Positions 35,515-44,627 of a DNA stretch of 64,000 nucleotides are shown here, piece after piece. How positions within the stretch are numbered: position 1 is the first letter of the stretch; every line of letters begins with the position of its first letter. Origin of the DNA: Brevundimonas sp. A19_0 (lineage in GTDB: Bacteria; Pseudomonadota; Alphaproteobacteria; Caulobacterales; Caulobacteraceae); contig NZ_JAGHQP010000001.1 in the NCBI RefSeq assembly GCF_017744255.1, forward strand, positions 1 to 64,000, read 5' to 3'. Below the pieces are notes generated by a model. That model was not told where the DNA came from, did not search any database, and saw only the letters and a list, made by a program, of their open reading frames with translations. The position numbers and the translations under genes are program-made.

Positions 35515-36386
35515 GCGCGCCGCACCAGCCGCGAATAGGTTTCCATCAGATCCAGGGTCAGCGCGCCCGGCGTGAAGCGGTACTCGCCGATCTCGCTGAC
35601 CGGGGTCACCTCCACGGCCGTGCCGGTCAGGAAGCACTCCGAAAAGGTCGACAGTTCTTCGGGCCGGATGTGGCGTACGACCACCTCAATGCCCTTCGAC
35701 TCGGCCAGGGCGATCACCGTCTGGCGGGTGATGCCGTCCAGGATCGCATCGACCGGCGGGGTGTGGATCACGCCGTCCTGCACGAAGAAGACGTTCGCGC
35801 CGGTGGCCTCGGCCACATAGCCGCGCCAGTCCAGCATCATGGCGTCGGCATAGCCGCGCTTTTCCGCCGCCGTCTTGGACAGGGTGCAGATCATGTAGAG
35901 GCCCGCGGCCTTGGCCGCCGTCGGGGCGGTCATCGGGTCGGGGCGGCGCCATTTGGCCCACTCAAGACGAATGCCCCGGGCCTTGGTTTCGGGATCGAAA
36001 TAGCTGGGCCAGTCCCACACCGCGATGGCGACATGCACCCTGGTCTTGCCGGCCGAGACGCTGACCTGCTCCGGGCCGCGATAGGCGACGGGCCGCACAT
36101 AGCAGTCGCTCAGGCCCATCCGCTCGCACGTCGCCTTGCAGGCTGCGTCGATCTCGGCCACGCTGTAGGGAAGTTCGAAATCCAGGAGTTCGGCAGACCG
36201 GCGCAGGCGTTCGCTGTGCTCTGTCAGCTTGAAGATTTCGCCATCGTACATACGCTCACCCTCGAACACCGACGAGCCATAGTGCAGGGCATGGGTCAGA
36301 ACGTGCGTTTTCGCGTCACGCCAGGGCACGAAATCGCCGTCCATCCAGATCCAGCCGTCACGGTCGTCGAAAGGAACGAAGGCCAT
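35511..36386 (-). CDS. ilvE: Branched-chain amino acid aminotransferase
   Basis: PLP-dependent class IV aminotransferase, 291 residues, interconverting Leu/Ile/Val and their 2-oxo acids. Conserved stretches are HALHYGSSVFEGERMYDG, RMGLSDCYVRPVAYRG, the PLP-Lys segment TAAKAAGLYM and EATGANVFFVQDG, followed by ECFLTGTAVEVTPV. It acts with the amino-acid dehydrogenase at 25883 and isovaleryl-CoA dehydrogenase at 618 in branched-chain metabolism. Its stop codon and that of the convergent DUF4349 gene are the two strands of the same CTAG. Divergent from the response-regulator gene, 82 bases apart. Confidence 0.96.
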   Translation of the reverse strand: MAFVPFDDRDGWIWMDGDFVPWRDAKTHVLTHALHYGSSVFEGERMYDGEIFKLTEHSERLRRSAELLDFELPYSVAEIDAACKATCERMGLSDCYVRPVAYRGPEQVSVSAGKTRVHVAIAVWDWPSYFDPETKARGIRLEWAKWRRPDPMTAPTAAKAAGLYMICTLSKTAAEKRGYADAMMLDWRGYVAEATGANVFFVQDGVIHTPPVDAILDGITRQTVIALAESKGIEVVVRHIRPEELSTFSECFLTGTAVEVTPVSEIGEYRFTPGALTLDLMETYSRLVRRA

Positions 36387-36468
36387 TGAACAAAGTCTCC
36401 CTTAGCTGTGCTCGGGTTAGAGCCCCCGGTTTCGCTCACGTCAACGTCACCCGGTGCGAGGGGATGCA

Positions 36469-37206
36469 ATGAGCGCCTCCGACACGCGGTCGCATGGACG
36501 TTCGGGCCCGGTGGCGGGCGCCGGCTCGGGCCGGCATCTGCTGATCGTCGACGACGACGACCGCATCCGGGAATTGCTCAAGGAATACCTGGCCCGCGAA
36601 GGCTATCGCGTGACCGGCGCCGCCCACGCGGCCGCGGCACGGCGCCTGATGGAGCTGATCGAGTTCGATCTGGTGGTGCTGGACATCATGATGCCCGGCG
36701 AAAGCGGCCTCGACCTGACGACCTGGGTCCGCAACAAGGCCGAAACCTCGCAGACGCCCGTACTGCTGCTGACCGCGCGTGGCGAGGCCGGCGACCGCAT
36801 CGAGGGCCTGTCGCGCGGGGCGGACGACTATATGTCCAAGCCCTTCGATCCCCGCGAACTGGCGCTGCGCATCGACGCCATCCTGCGCCGGACCGGCGGC
36901 AAGCCCCTGACCCCGCGGGAGATCAAGCTGGGCGACGCCATCTTTGACATGGAGCGGCTAGAGCTGATGCGGGGCGGTCGCCCGCAGCGCCTGACCGAGG
37001 CCGAGGCCCAACTGCTCAAGACCCTCGCCATCCACGCCCACGCCCCGGTCGAGCGGATGGCCCTGTCGCCCGACACCGCCGACATCACCGGGCGGGCCGT
37101 CGACGTGCAGGTCACCCGTCTGCGCCGCAAGCTCGAGGCTGACCCCAAGAACCCCCGCTATCTCCAGACCGTGCGCGGCGTCGGCTATATGCTGGCGCCG
37201 GACTGA
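36469..37206 (+). CDS. OmpR-family response regulator
   Basis: 245 residues. Receiver domain with VDDDD (28-32), phospho-acceptor Asp72 (VLDIMMPGESG) and Lys in SKPFDP; then a winged-helix DNA-binding domain ending DPKNPRYLQTVRGVGYMLAPD. I choose ATG 36469 (MSASDTRS) with GAGGGG five bases upstream over the GTG at 36454. A flexible Gly/Arg-rich 20-residue head precedes the receiver. Encoded 24 bases before its partner kinase. Target genes unknown. Confidence 0.93.
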   Translation: MSASDTRSHGRSGPVAGAGSGRHLLIVDDDDRIRELLKEYLAREGYRVTGAAHAAAARRLMELIEFDLVVLDIMMPGESGLDLTTWVRNKAETSQTPVLLLTARGEAGDRIEGLSRGADDYMSKPFDPRELALRIDAILRRTGGKPLTPREIKLGDAIFDMERLELMRGGRPQRLTEAEAQLLKTLAIHAHAPVERMALSPDTADITGRAVDVQVTRLRRKLEADPKNPRYLQTVRGVGYMLAPD

Positions 37207-37230
37207 CGCACAGCGGACCGGGCCGGGCCC

Positions 37231-38574
37231 ATGAAACTTCTTCCGTCCACCGTCTGGACGCGCTTCCTCAAGCGACGGTTGCCGACCTCGCTCTGGGGCC
37301 GGTCCCTGCTGATCATCGTCCTGCCGGTCCTGCTGATGCAAGTGTTCGTCACCTGGGCCTTCTTCGACGCCCACTGGCAGACCGTGAATGCCCGCCTGTC
37401 CGACGGTCTTGCCGGTGACATCGCATGGGCGGTCGAGACCTATGCCGAGGATCCGACGCCCGGGACCCTTGAGACGCTTGCGGGACGAGCCGAGCGGACC
37501 CTGTCGCTGTCCATCGCCTGGCAGGAGGCCAAGGCCCTGCCCGACGACGTGCGCCGGGGCCCGATCGGCGTCGTCGACCAGGCGCTCGAAAAGGCGCTGG
37601 CTGCCCGCCTCGACCGGGACTTCTGGTTCGATACGACGCGCTACCCCAACTATGTCGATATCCAGGTTCAGATCGGCGACGGCGTAATGCGCATCATCGC
37701 CCCGCGCGAACGGGCCGTGGCGACCCAGGCCCATATCTTCGTTGTCTGGCTGCTGGCCGCGACCGTCTTGCTGATGTCCGTCGCCATCCTGTTCATCCGC
37801 AATCAGGTGCGGGCTATCGAGCGGCTGGCGGAGGCGGCCGAGGCCTTTGGCCGGGGCGAAATGCAGCAGCGGTTCAAGCCGCATGGCGCGCGCGAGGTCC
37901 GGGCCGCGGCACGCGCCTTCATGGACATGCGTGACCGTATCCAGCGTCACATCGACCAGCGCACCGCCCTGCTGGCTTCCGTCAGTCACGACCTGCGCAC
38001 ACCCCTGACCCGCCTGCGGCTCGAACTGGCGCTCGCCCCGCCCTTCAAGCGCGCCGCAGCCATGGAAGGTGATCTCGACCAGATGGAGCACATGATCGAC
38101 GAATACCTCGCCTTCGCGCAGGGCGAGGCCGGCGAGGCGGCGGAAACCCTGTCGGTCCATGAGCTTCTGGCCCAGGCGGCCGAGGATGCCCGCCGTATCG
38201 GCGCGGCTGTCGAGGTCGAGGCACCCGAGGAGCTGACGACGACTGTGCGCCCCCTCGCCTTTCGCCGGGCTCTGGGCAATCTGGTGGGCAATGCGGCCGC
38301 CCATGGCGATACCGTGCGCCTGTCGGCCCGGCGCCTCCCCTCCGGCAGCCTGGAGATCGCGATCGAGGACGATGGCCCGGGCATCCCCGAGGACATGCAC
38401 GAAGAGGCCTTCCGACCCTTCTCGAGGCTCGATGCGTCCCGCAACCAGAACCGCAAGGGTGTCGGCCTCGGACTGGCCATTGCCCGCGACGTCGCCCGCA
38501 GTCACGGGGGTGACATCACTCTTGATCGCAGCCCGCTGGGGGGACTGATGGCGCGAATTCGCCTTCCGGGTTAG
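37231..38574 (+). CDS. EnvZ-like sensor histidine kinase
   Basis: 447 residues. TM1 (about 23-45), periplasmic domain of about 120 residues, TM2 (about 168-190), HAMP linker, HisKA with His253 in LLASVSHDLRTPLTRLRLEL, then HATPase with NLVGNAAAHGD, EDDGPGIP and GVGLGLAIARDV. The HisKA helix is closest in feel to EnvZ/osmosensor types. Pairs with the regulator just upstream. The stimulus is not evident. Confidence 0.93.
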   Translation: MKLLPSTVWTRFLKRRLPTSLWGRSLLIIVLPVLLMQVFVTWAFFDAHWQTVNARLSDGLAGDIAWAVETYAEDPTPGTLETLAGRAERTLSLSIAWQEAKALPDDVRRGPIGVVDQALEKALAARLDRDFWFDTTRYPNYVDIQVQIGDGVMRIIAPRERAVATQAHIFVVWLLAATVLLMSVAILFIRNQVRAIERLAEAAEAFGRGEMQQRFKPHGAREVRAAARAFMDMRDRIQRHIDQRTALLASVSHDLRTPLTRLRLELALAPPFKRAAAMEGDLDQMEHMIDEYLAFAQGEAGEAAETLSVHELLAQAAEDARRIGAAVEVEAPEELTTTVRPLAFRRALGNLVGNAAAHGDTVRLSARRLPSGSLEIAIEDDGPGIPEDMHEEAFRPFSRLDASRNQNRKGVGLGLAIARDVARSHGGDITLDRSPLGGLMARIRLPG

Positions 38575-38599
38575 AATGGGGGCCTGACAGGAGATCGCC

Positions 38600-39088
38600 A
38601 TGCGCCCCTTTGCCTTCTTTGCCCCCCTCGCTGCCGTCACCGTCGTCGCCGGCGTCGCTATCGCCCAATCCCCGGAAGTGACCGTCACGCTCGGACCTGA
38701 GCTTGTCAGGAAGACCCAGGACCTGGGTGAACGTGAACTCGCTCAACAAGCCGACCAGTTGGTGCGAACCGTCGAGCGCGCCCTTGAACGCGAACAGGCC
38801 CTCTCCGGCGCCACGGTCAGCCTGACCCTCGTGGATATCCGCCCCAACCGGCCCACGATCGCGCAGATCGCAGCGGAACCCGGCCTCGACGCGATGCGCA
38901 GCCGCAGCATCGGCGGCGCCAGCATTGAGGGCGAAGTCGTCCTCGCGGATGGCACGCGCTATCCGGTCCGGTACAGCTGGTACTCGAACAGTATCGCCGA
39001 AGTCCGAGGCTTCTCGACCTGGCACGATGCCGACCATGCCTTTGACCGGTTCGCCCGGCGGCTGGCGACCGGTCGGCTAGCGGGATAG
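38600..39088 (+). CDS. Secreted protein of unknown function
   Basis: 162 residues with signal peptide (MRPFAFFAPLAAVTVVAGVAIAQ). The mature part has an alpha-helical start (residues about 40-65), then a beta-rich domain with EVVLADGTRYPVRYSWYSN. No Cys, no domain recognised. AGGAGA seven bases before ATG 38600 supports the start. It follows the kinase gene by 25 bases and may be in that operon, so it could be involved in the same response; this is only positional. Its end overlaps the convergent proC end by 12 bases. Confidence 0.75.
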   Translation: MRPFAFFAPLAAVTVVAGVAIAQSPEVTVTLGPELVRKTQDLGERELAQQADQLVRTVERALEREQALSGATVSLTLVDIRPNRPTIAQIAAEPGLDAMRSRSIGGASIEGEVVLADGTRYPVRYSWYSNSIAEVRGFSTWHDADHAFDRFARRLATGRLAG

Positions 39089-39889
39089 TTCGCGGGCCTT
39101 GTCGACCGCCGCGCGCACTGCCGCCTTGGCGGCGCGCTCGGCCCCGCCGTCGGCTTCCAGCGCATCCAGACCGGCGCGGGTCGTCCCGCCCTTCGACGCG
39201 ATGCGACCGATGGCGTCTTCGAGACTCTGACCGCCAGAGACGCCGGCGGCGGCCGAACGCAGGGCGCCTCGGGCCAGACGCACGGCAGCATCTGCTGTCA
39301 GTCCTTCGGCCTCGCCTGCCTTCGCCAGTGCCTGGATGAAGGCATAGACAAAGGCCGGGGCCGATCCCGCTACGCCCGTGGCCGGATCCAGCAGATCCTC
39401 GGACTCCAGCGGCACCACATCGGCCATGCCCTCGAACAGGGCAGTGGCCACGTCCTGCGCCTTCTGATGCGGTGAATAGAGGCCGGCCACGCCCTGGCGC
39501 TGGGCCACGGCCGTCGTCGGCATCAGGCGCGCCACGCCCCGACCACCTGCAGCCTCGCAGACGTCATCCAGACGCACCCCGGCCATGACCGAGGCGAGCA
39601 CGGCATCCTTGCCCATCACATCGACATGGGGGGCCAGCGCGTCCCGCCACACCGCCGGTTTGATGGCCAGCACCCAGACGCCCACGTCCTTCAGCTGGTC
39701 GGGAGACGGGTTGATGGTCGCGCCCGCGGCCTTCGCGTGGTCGGTCGCCGGCGTCTCAAACTGTTCGATGATCTTGAGCCGTTCCGCCCTGAAGCCCGGG
39801 GTCGCCAGCCAGCCCTCGACGAGGGCCGAGCCCAGTCGTCCGCATCCGATAAGGGCGATGTCGCAGTCCAGGGTAAAGGCGTCGGTCAT
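39077..39889 (-). CDS. proC: Pyrroline-5-carboxylate reductase
   Basis: 270 residues, last step of proline synthesis. Rossmann start IALIGCGRLGSALVEGWL, substrate-domain VAGSAPAFVYAFIQALAKAGEAEGL, and GALRSAAAG and ASKGGTTRAGLDALE typical of ProC. It is the last of a YbjN-ProC pair on the minus strand, 104 bases after the YbjN gene. Confidence 0.95.
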   Translation of the reverse strand: MTDAFTLDCDIALIGCGRLGSALVEGWLATPGFRAERLKIIEQFETPATDHAKAAGATINPSPDQLKDVGVWVLAIKPAVWRDALAPHVDVMGKDAVLASVMAGVRLDDVCEAAGGRGVARLMPTTAVAQRQGVAGLYSPHQKAQDVATALFEGMADVVPLESEDLLDPATGVAGSAPAFVYAFIQALAKAGEAEGLTADAAVRLARGALRSAAAGVSGGQSLEDAIGRIASKGGTTRAGLDALEADGGAERAAKAAVRAAVDKARELSR

Positions 39890-39993
39890 GCAGTCTCCAC
39901 GGGTGGCAAAGGCCCTGGCGGGCCGTCAGAACCGGGGAGTGCCTAACATGGGCAGGCGCGCGCCATCAAACCGGCGCGGGCCGGTGGGGCGCC

Positions 39994-40497
39994 TCAGGCC
40001 GTGCCGACAGTCTGGAACATACAGGCGTCGATCGCGTCCTGGGGCTTGCGCCCTCCCCGCACGAGGAAGTCAAACGCGGGAAAGTAGCGATCGGCTGCAT
40101 CAATGGCGGCATCGATCATGGAGGCCGCCTGCGCGAGCGTCGGGCGTTCGCCGTGCGGCAGGGCCAGGGCGTGGCGGAACACGATTTCCTGATCCTCGCT
40201 CCACAGCTCGAAATGCCCCAGCCAGGTGCGCTGGTTGATCAGGCCGATCAGCTCGTGCAGGGCCGGACGGCGGGTCTTCTTCACACGCAGGTCCAGCGCG
40301 CAACACAGCTGCAGGCAGTCACCCTCCGGGCGCCAGGCGAACCACAGCTCATAGTCTTTCCAGTCGCCCGCCAGGGCGAAGGCCAGATCGCCGTCCGCCG
40401 TGCGGTCGAACGGCAGGTTCTCCGCTGTCAGAACGTGCTCGACCACATCGAGGGGATCGAAGGGTGTGTCCACCTCGTCCGGTCTGACCATGTCCAT
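39994..40497 (-). CDS. YbjN domain protein
   Basis: 167 residues. Early acidic stretch then FDPLDVVEHVLTAENLPFDRTADGDLAFALAGDWKDYELWFAWRPEGDCLQLCCALDLRV, the YbjN fold (related to type III secretion chaperones), with HELIGLINQRTWLGHFELWSEDQEIVFRHAL after it. Members are thought to act as chaperone-like or stress-related regulators; the role here is unknown. Probably co-transcribed with the UbiK-like gene upstream (89-base gap) and proC downstream. Confidence 0.9.
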   Translation of the reverse strand: MDMVRPDEVDTPFDPLDVVEHVLTAENLPFDRTADGDLAFALAGDWKDYELWFAWRPEGDCLQLCCALDLRVKKTRRPALHELIGLINQRTWLGHFELWSEDQEIVFRHALALPHGERPTLAQAASMIDAAIDAADRYFPAFDFLVRGGRKPQDAIDACMFQTVGTA

Positions 40498-40586
40498 TCA
40501 GAGAGTCCTGTCCTTCAGAGGGTTAGCGGGAAGACCCCGGGAATCGCCCTCAGCACGCAGACGGTAGGCCTGTTCGCGGATTCGGC

Positions 40587-40889
40587 TCAACCGGCTGCGT
40601 CCCGGGGGGGAAGATCGCCTGTGGACGTTCCCTTTTGAGGCTTGTTGCGGGTGCGTTTCGCCGGTTCCGCGTCCGCGCCCTTCAGGGACGCCAGCTCGGC
40701 GCGCAGAGCGGCCACTTCGGCCTTCAGCGCGTCGAACTCGTCCCGGCGCACGAGGTCCAGCTCGGCAACCAGACGATCCGTCTGCGCGCGCATGGCCGAT
40801 TTCGCTTCCTCACCGGCCGCCTGCGCCAGTCCCATGGCGCCAGTCGACAGACGGGCCAGTTCATCGAGAAGCGGATTACGGGTCTGCAT
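40587..40889 (-). CDS. UbiK/BMFP-type accessory factor
   Basis: 100 residues: MQTRNPLLDELARLSTGAMGLAQAAGEEAKSAMRAQTDRLVAELDLVRRDEFDALKAEVAALRAELASL, a helical, membrane-interacting BMFP protein with a C-terminal coiled coil that forms trimers in homologues. UbiK assists ubiquinone biosynthesis in proteobacteria, and Brucella BMFP is fusogenic in vitro. The Lys/Arg-rich tail is variable. I use ATG 40889; the long frame upstream is antisense to lgt. Divergent from lgt, 204 bases apart. Confidence 0.85.
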   Translation of the reverse strand: MQTRNPLLDELARLSTGAMGLAQAAGEEAKSAMRAQTDRLVAELDLVRRDEFDALKAEVAALRAELASLKGADAEPAKRTRNKPQKGTSTGDLPPRDAAG

Positions 40890-41093
40890 GGTCTTCTGCC
40901 TTGATCGATTAGGGCGACGCTGGGCTGCGCCGGTTTCCAGAGGGTTAATGAAATCTTGCGGCCTACGGGTCCATGTGGCGCATCGCCCTGCCCCGCGCCA
41001 GTCACGCACCGCGCCCCGGGGGCTAATTCGTGCAAGACGCCCCGCACCTGACTTGCTAAAGCGAAGCCCATCCCGATCACCCAAGGATACTCC

Positions 41094-41969
41094 GTGACGT
41101 TCCCTGAATTCGATCCGGTCTGGTTCAGCATCGGCCCCTTCCCGGTGCGCTGGTACGCCCTGGCCTATATCGCGGGCCTCGGCCTCGGCTGGTGGTATGC
41201 TTCTCGGCTGGCCAGGAACACCTCGCTCTGGCTTCCCGGGCGCCCCCCGGTCACCCAGACGCAGCTTGACGACCTTGTGCTGTGGGTCGCGCTCGGCGTC
41301 ATCGGAGGCGGCCGACTGGGCTATGCCCTGTTCTACAAGCCGTCGCTGTATGCCCAGCTGTTCACCGGTGAAGGGTGGTCGAAACTGGAGCTGTTCCGCA
41401 TGTGGGACGGCGGCATGTCGTTCCACGGCGGCCTGATCGGAGTGACGCTGGCGATCCTCTGGTTCGCGCACCATCAGAAGATCCGGCTGCTCAGCGTGGG
41501 CGATCTGGTGGCCCCCGTGGTGCCTATCGGCCTGTTCTTCGGGCGTATGGCCAACTTCATCAACGGCGAGCTGTGGGGCCGTACGACCGATGTGCCCTGG
41601 GCCATCCGCTTCTGCAACGAGCGCATCTTCAACACCTATGGCTTCTGCCCGGCCGGTGATCTGCCCCGCCACCCCAGCCAGCTCTATGAAGCGGGGCTGG
41701 AGGGTGTTCTGCTGTTCCTGATCCTCGCCTTCGCCGTGTGGAAGGTGCGTCTGCTGGCCAAGCCCGGCTATGTCACCGGCCTGTTCCTGCTGGGCTATGG
41801 CCTCAGCCGGGCCGTGCTGGAAACGGTGCGGGAGCCCGATGCCCACATGCCCGATGCCCTGCAGGGTGTGGTCACCATGGGCATGTTGCTGTCGATTCCG
41901 ATGATGCTGCTGGGCGCATGGTTGATCTGGCGCGCATGGAGCCGTCCGCCGGTCGGCCCGGCCTCCTGA
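41094..41969 (+). CDS. lgt: Prolipoprotein diacylglyceryl transferase
   Basis: 291-residue inner-membrane enzyme that adds diacylglycerol to the lipobox Cys. Seven hydrophobic segments and the Lgt signature GLFFGRMANFINGELWGR are present, as are GGMSFHGGLIG and RHPSQLYEA. Start is GTG 41094 with AAGGA upstream. It processes the many lipoproteins encoded around it (e.g. 27068, 34576, 43851, 57855). The end overlaps the MidA-like gene start by about 34 bases. Confidence 0.96.
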   Translation: MTFPEFDPVWFSIGPFPVRWYALAYIAGLGLGWWYASRLARNTSLWLPGRPPVTQTQLDDLVLWVALGVIGGGRLGYALFYKPSLYAQLFTGEGWSKLELFRMWDGGMSFHGGLIGVTLAILWFAHHQKIRLLSVGDLVAPVVPIGLFFGRMANFINGELWGRTTDVPWAIRFCNERIFNTYGFCPAGDLPRHPSQLYEAGLEGVLLFLILAFAVWKVRLLAKPGYVTGLFLLGYGLSRAVLETVREPDAHMPDALQGVVTMGMLLSIPMMLLGAWLIWRAWSRPPVGPAS

Positions 41970-43066
41970 GCGGCCACGCGCCCGCGACGGACCTGAAGGC
42001 GCGGCTCAAGCGAGAGATCGCCCTGACCGGGCCCCTGTCCGTCGCGGACTATGTCACGCGCTGCCTGCACGATCCGCGGGCCGGCTATTACGCCACCCGT
42101 CCGGCGATCGGGCCGGACGGCGACTTCCTGACGGCGCCGCTGGTCAGTCAGATGTTCGGCGAGCTGATCGGCCTGTGGCTGGTCGAGACCTGGAGCCGCA
42201 TGGGCGCTCCCGCCGCCTTCCGCCTCGTCGAGGTGGGGCCCGGCGACGGCACCCTGATGGCCGACATCCTGCGCGCCGCCCGGGTGGTGCCTGCCTTCCT
42301 CGAGGCCTGCCGCCTGACCCTGGTCGAGCCGAGTGCCCCCCTGCGCGCCGTTCAGGCCCGGCGGCTGGCCGATCCGCCCGTCGCCCCGCTCTGGGCTGAC
42401 AGTCTGGCGGCAATCGACGGCGAGGGCCCCGTGCTTCTGGTCGCCAATGAGGTGCTGGATTGTCTGCCCGCGCGCCAGTTCGAACGCACACCGGACGGCT
42501 GGGCCGAGCGCATGGTCGGGCTGGATGCCGAGGGCCATCTGGCATTCCGTCTGGGACCGGTCGCGCCCGGCTTTGTGCCGCCGCCCTATGGGGTGCAGCC
42601 CGGACAGGTGGCCGAGCAGTCCGAAATCCAGACCGCCTTTGCCCGCGCGGTGGCTGGCCTGATCCGCGCCGAGGGTGGCGCCGCCCTGCTCATCGACTAC
42701 GGCCGCGACACACACGGGCCGGGCGATACCCTTCAGGCCCTGTCCCGGCACCGGAAGGTCGATCCCTTGGCGACACCCGGGCAGGCCGATCTGACGCAAT
42801 GGGCGGACTTTCCCGCCGTGCTGGAGGAGGCCCGTCTGGCAGGTGTCGCAACCGCTCCCCTGCTGACGCAAGCTGAGTTCTTGACGCGGCTTGGCCTGAC
42901 CGTCCGCGCGGACCGGTTGAAGACGGCCCAGCCGGACTCCGCCGACATCCTCGGCCGGCAGGTGGCGCGCCTGATTTCTCCCGACCAGATGGGTACCCTG
43001 TTCAAGGTCGCGGCCCTCCACGCGCCCGAAACCCTCACCCTGCCCGCCTTCGAGGTAGCCGCATGA
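41936..43066 (+). CDS. MidA/NDUFAF7-like SAM-dependent methyltransferase
   Basis: About 376 residues. DUF185 family: TGPLSVADYVTRCLHDPRAGYYATRPAIGPDGDFLTAPLVSQMFGELIGLWLVETW, SAM motif LVEVGPGDGTLMADIL, and VANEVLDCLPARQF. The mitochondrial relative NDUFAF7 methylates an Arg in complex I; in bacteria the target is less sure. Start uncertain between ATG 41936 and 41918. It overlaps lgt at the front and pgeF at the end (ATGA at 43063-43066), so all three are likely translated from one mRNA. Confidence 0.9.
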   Translation: MEPSAGRPGLLSGHAPATDLKARLKREIALTGPLSVADYVTRCLHDPRAGYYATRPAIGPDGDFLTAPLVSQMFGELIGLWLVETWSRMGAPAAFRLVEVGPGDGTLMADILRAARVVPAFLEACRLTLVEPSAPLRAVQARRLADPPVAPLWADSLAAIDGEGPVLLVANEVLDCLPARQFERTPDGWAERMVGLDAEGHLAFRLGPVAPGFVPPPYGVQPGQVAEQSEIQTAFARAVAGLIRAEGGAALLIDYGRDTHGPGDTLQALSRHRKVDPLATPGQADLTQWADFPAVLEEARLAGVATAPLLTQAEFLTRLGLTVRADRLKTAQPDSADILGRQVARLISPDQMGTLFKVAALHAPETLTLPAFEVAA

Positions 43067-43839
43067 CCGACCTGCCCACGCCGATCACCCATCCGCTGCT
43101 GGCTATCCCGGGCATCCGCCATGGCTTCTTCACGCGAGAAGGCGGCGTCTCGACGGGGATCTACAAGGGTCTGAACACCGGCGTCGGGTCGAAGGATGAT
43201 CCCGAGGCTGTGCGGGAGAACCGGGCCCGTGTGGCCGCCGCCATGGGAGGCACGGCCGGGGATTTCGCCGCCTGCTATCAGATCCACTCCGACATCGTGC
43301 ACATGGCCAACGCGCCCTTCGGCGATGACCGTCCCGAGGGAGATGCCGTCGTCAGCGACCGGTCCGGGGTGCTGTGCGGCGTGCTGACGGCCGACTGTGC
43401 GCCGGTGCTGATCGCCAACCCGCGCGCCGGTCTGACCGCGGCGGTCCACGCCGGCTGGAAAGGCGCAATCGGCGGCGTTCTGGAAAGCACGCTCGCCCTG
43501 ATGAAGACCCAAGGGGCGAGGCACGAGAACACGATCGCCATCGTCGGCCCCACCATCGCCCAGGCCTCCTATGAGGTCGACGCGGCGTTCGAGCAACGCT
43601 TCCTGCGCCAGTCCTCCGACGCGGGCCAGTACTTCGTCGTGGGCAAACAGCCGGACAAACGTCAGTTCGACCTGCCGGGCTTCGTCATGGGAAGGCTCGA
43701 GCGCGCGGGCGTCGGCCAGATCGCCTGGACCGGCCACGACACCCGCGTCGACGCCGACCGCTTCTATTCGAACCGCCGTGCCTACCTGAACGGCGAGCCC
43801 GACTTCGGCCGGATGATGAGCGTGATTACGCTGGAGTAG
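43063..43839 (+). CDS. pgeF: Peptidoglycan editing factor PgeF (laccase-domain)
   Basis: 258 residues. YfiH/PgeF zinc triad visible: His75 (YQIHSD), Cys112 (TADCAPVL) and His129 (AVHAGWKG). HGFFTREGGVSTG at the front and GHDTRVDADRFYSNRR near the end are family stretches. PgeF removes wrongly incorporated L-Ser from UDP-MurNAc peptides, which fits a location close to murB/murC/ddl. Also known to have purine-nucleoside or polyphenol activity in some members. Convergent to the lipoprotein gene at 43851. Confidence 0.94.
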   Translation: MTDLPTPITHPLLAIPGIRHGFFTREGGVSTGIYKGLNTGVGSKDDPEAVRENRARVAAAMGGTAGDFAACYQIHSDIVHMANAPFGDDRPEGDAVVSDRSGVLCGVLTADCAPVLIANPRAGLTAAVHAGWKGAIGGVLESTLALMKTQGARHENTIAIVGPTIAQASYEVDAAFEQRFLRQSSDAGQYFVVGKQPDKRQFDLPGFVMGRLERAGVGQIAWTGHDTRVDADRFYSNRRAYLNGEPDFGRMMSVITLE

Positions 43840-43850
43840 ACGCCAGGAGA

Positions 43851-44582
43851 TCAGTCCTCATACGGTACAACCTCCGGCCATGAGCCGCCGGCTAGCTCTG
43901 CGCCCAGGGTTCGGCAGGTGCCCCACTCTATCGTATACTCCGCGATCGTGCCGTCCACGATCTCAGCCTTTTCGATGTGCTCGACCACGGCCTCAGGGTC
44001 GGCAGTTTCCATACAGATGACGTTGCTCATGAACCCGAGATGCGTGATCGCCAACGCGTCGCGAGCCGCCAAACCAATCAGATCATTGTAGAAGACGAAA
44101 TAGTCGTGAGCCCCCTTGGCCAATTCAGCCTCGCTTGGGGTTATCAGGATAACGCCTGTATTCTTATGGGAGCTTGGCTTTGAAATTGGGAGGCAATCGA
44201 CGAACGACCGGTAGACGTTGCGCGCAACGACCGAGCGGGTGCTAATGGCGCCGGGACGGTCGATGTGACACTGGCCGTCCTTGCTACGATAGAACACTTC
44301 AATATGCGTCCCGGCGTGACAGGTCGCGCCTCCGCGATCCATGAGGTTGTCGAAGATCACCAGCGGCGGGGTATCAACCGAAACTTCTGACTGGCAGATG
44401 GTTTCGTTCAGGTGGGATATTCCCAGCGCCTCCAGGAACCACCGAGCAGCGTCGTCAGGCTCACTCGCCTTCGACGCCGATACCTCGGGCGTGACTGACG
44501 ACTCTGGCGCGGGACCGCACCCCAACAGAGCCACTGCGCATATCAGCACTGCTCGCATATCGACCAAACTCATCACCTCCAT
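43851..44582 (-). CDS. Hypothetical lipoprotein
   Basis: Up to 243 residues. MRAVLICAVALLGCGPAPE is a lipoprotein signal (lipobox LLGC), so the true start may be the ATG at 44558 or 44573 rather than 44582. The mature protein has several Cys and an acidic C-terminal end; no domain recognised. Codon third positions and overall composition are visibly less GC-rich than the neighbours (e.g. 44040-44180), suggesting later acquisition. It lies alone between pgeF (convergent) and lpxC (same strand, 45-base gap). Confidence 0.7.
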   Translation of the reverse strand: MEVMSLVDMRAVLICAVALLGCGPAPESSVTPEVSASKASEPDDAARWFLEALGISHLNETICQSEVSVDTPPLVIFDNLMDRGGATCHAGTHIEVFYRSKDGQCHIDRPGAISTRSVVARNVYRSFVDCLPISKPSSHKNTGVILITPSEAELAKGAHDYFVFYNDLIGLAARDALAITHLGFMSNVICMETADPEAVVEHIEKAEIVDGTIAEYTIEWGTCRTLGAELAGGSWPEVVPYED

Positions 44583-44627
44583 GAGAGGGCTGAAGTTTAA
44601 GTCCGATCAAAAGCAAAGTAACCCGCT

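Noticed and set aside
40890-41093. 204-bp gap between the UbiK-like gene and lgt
   Set aside because: Checked for a small gene, tRNA or regulatory RNA; nothing supportable seen beyond a likely pair of divergent promoters.
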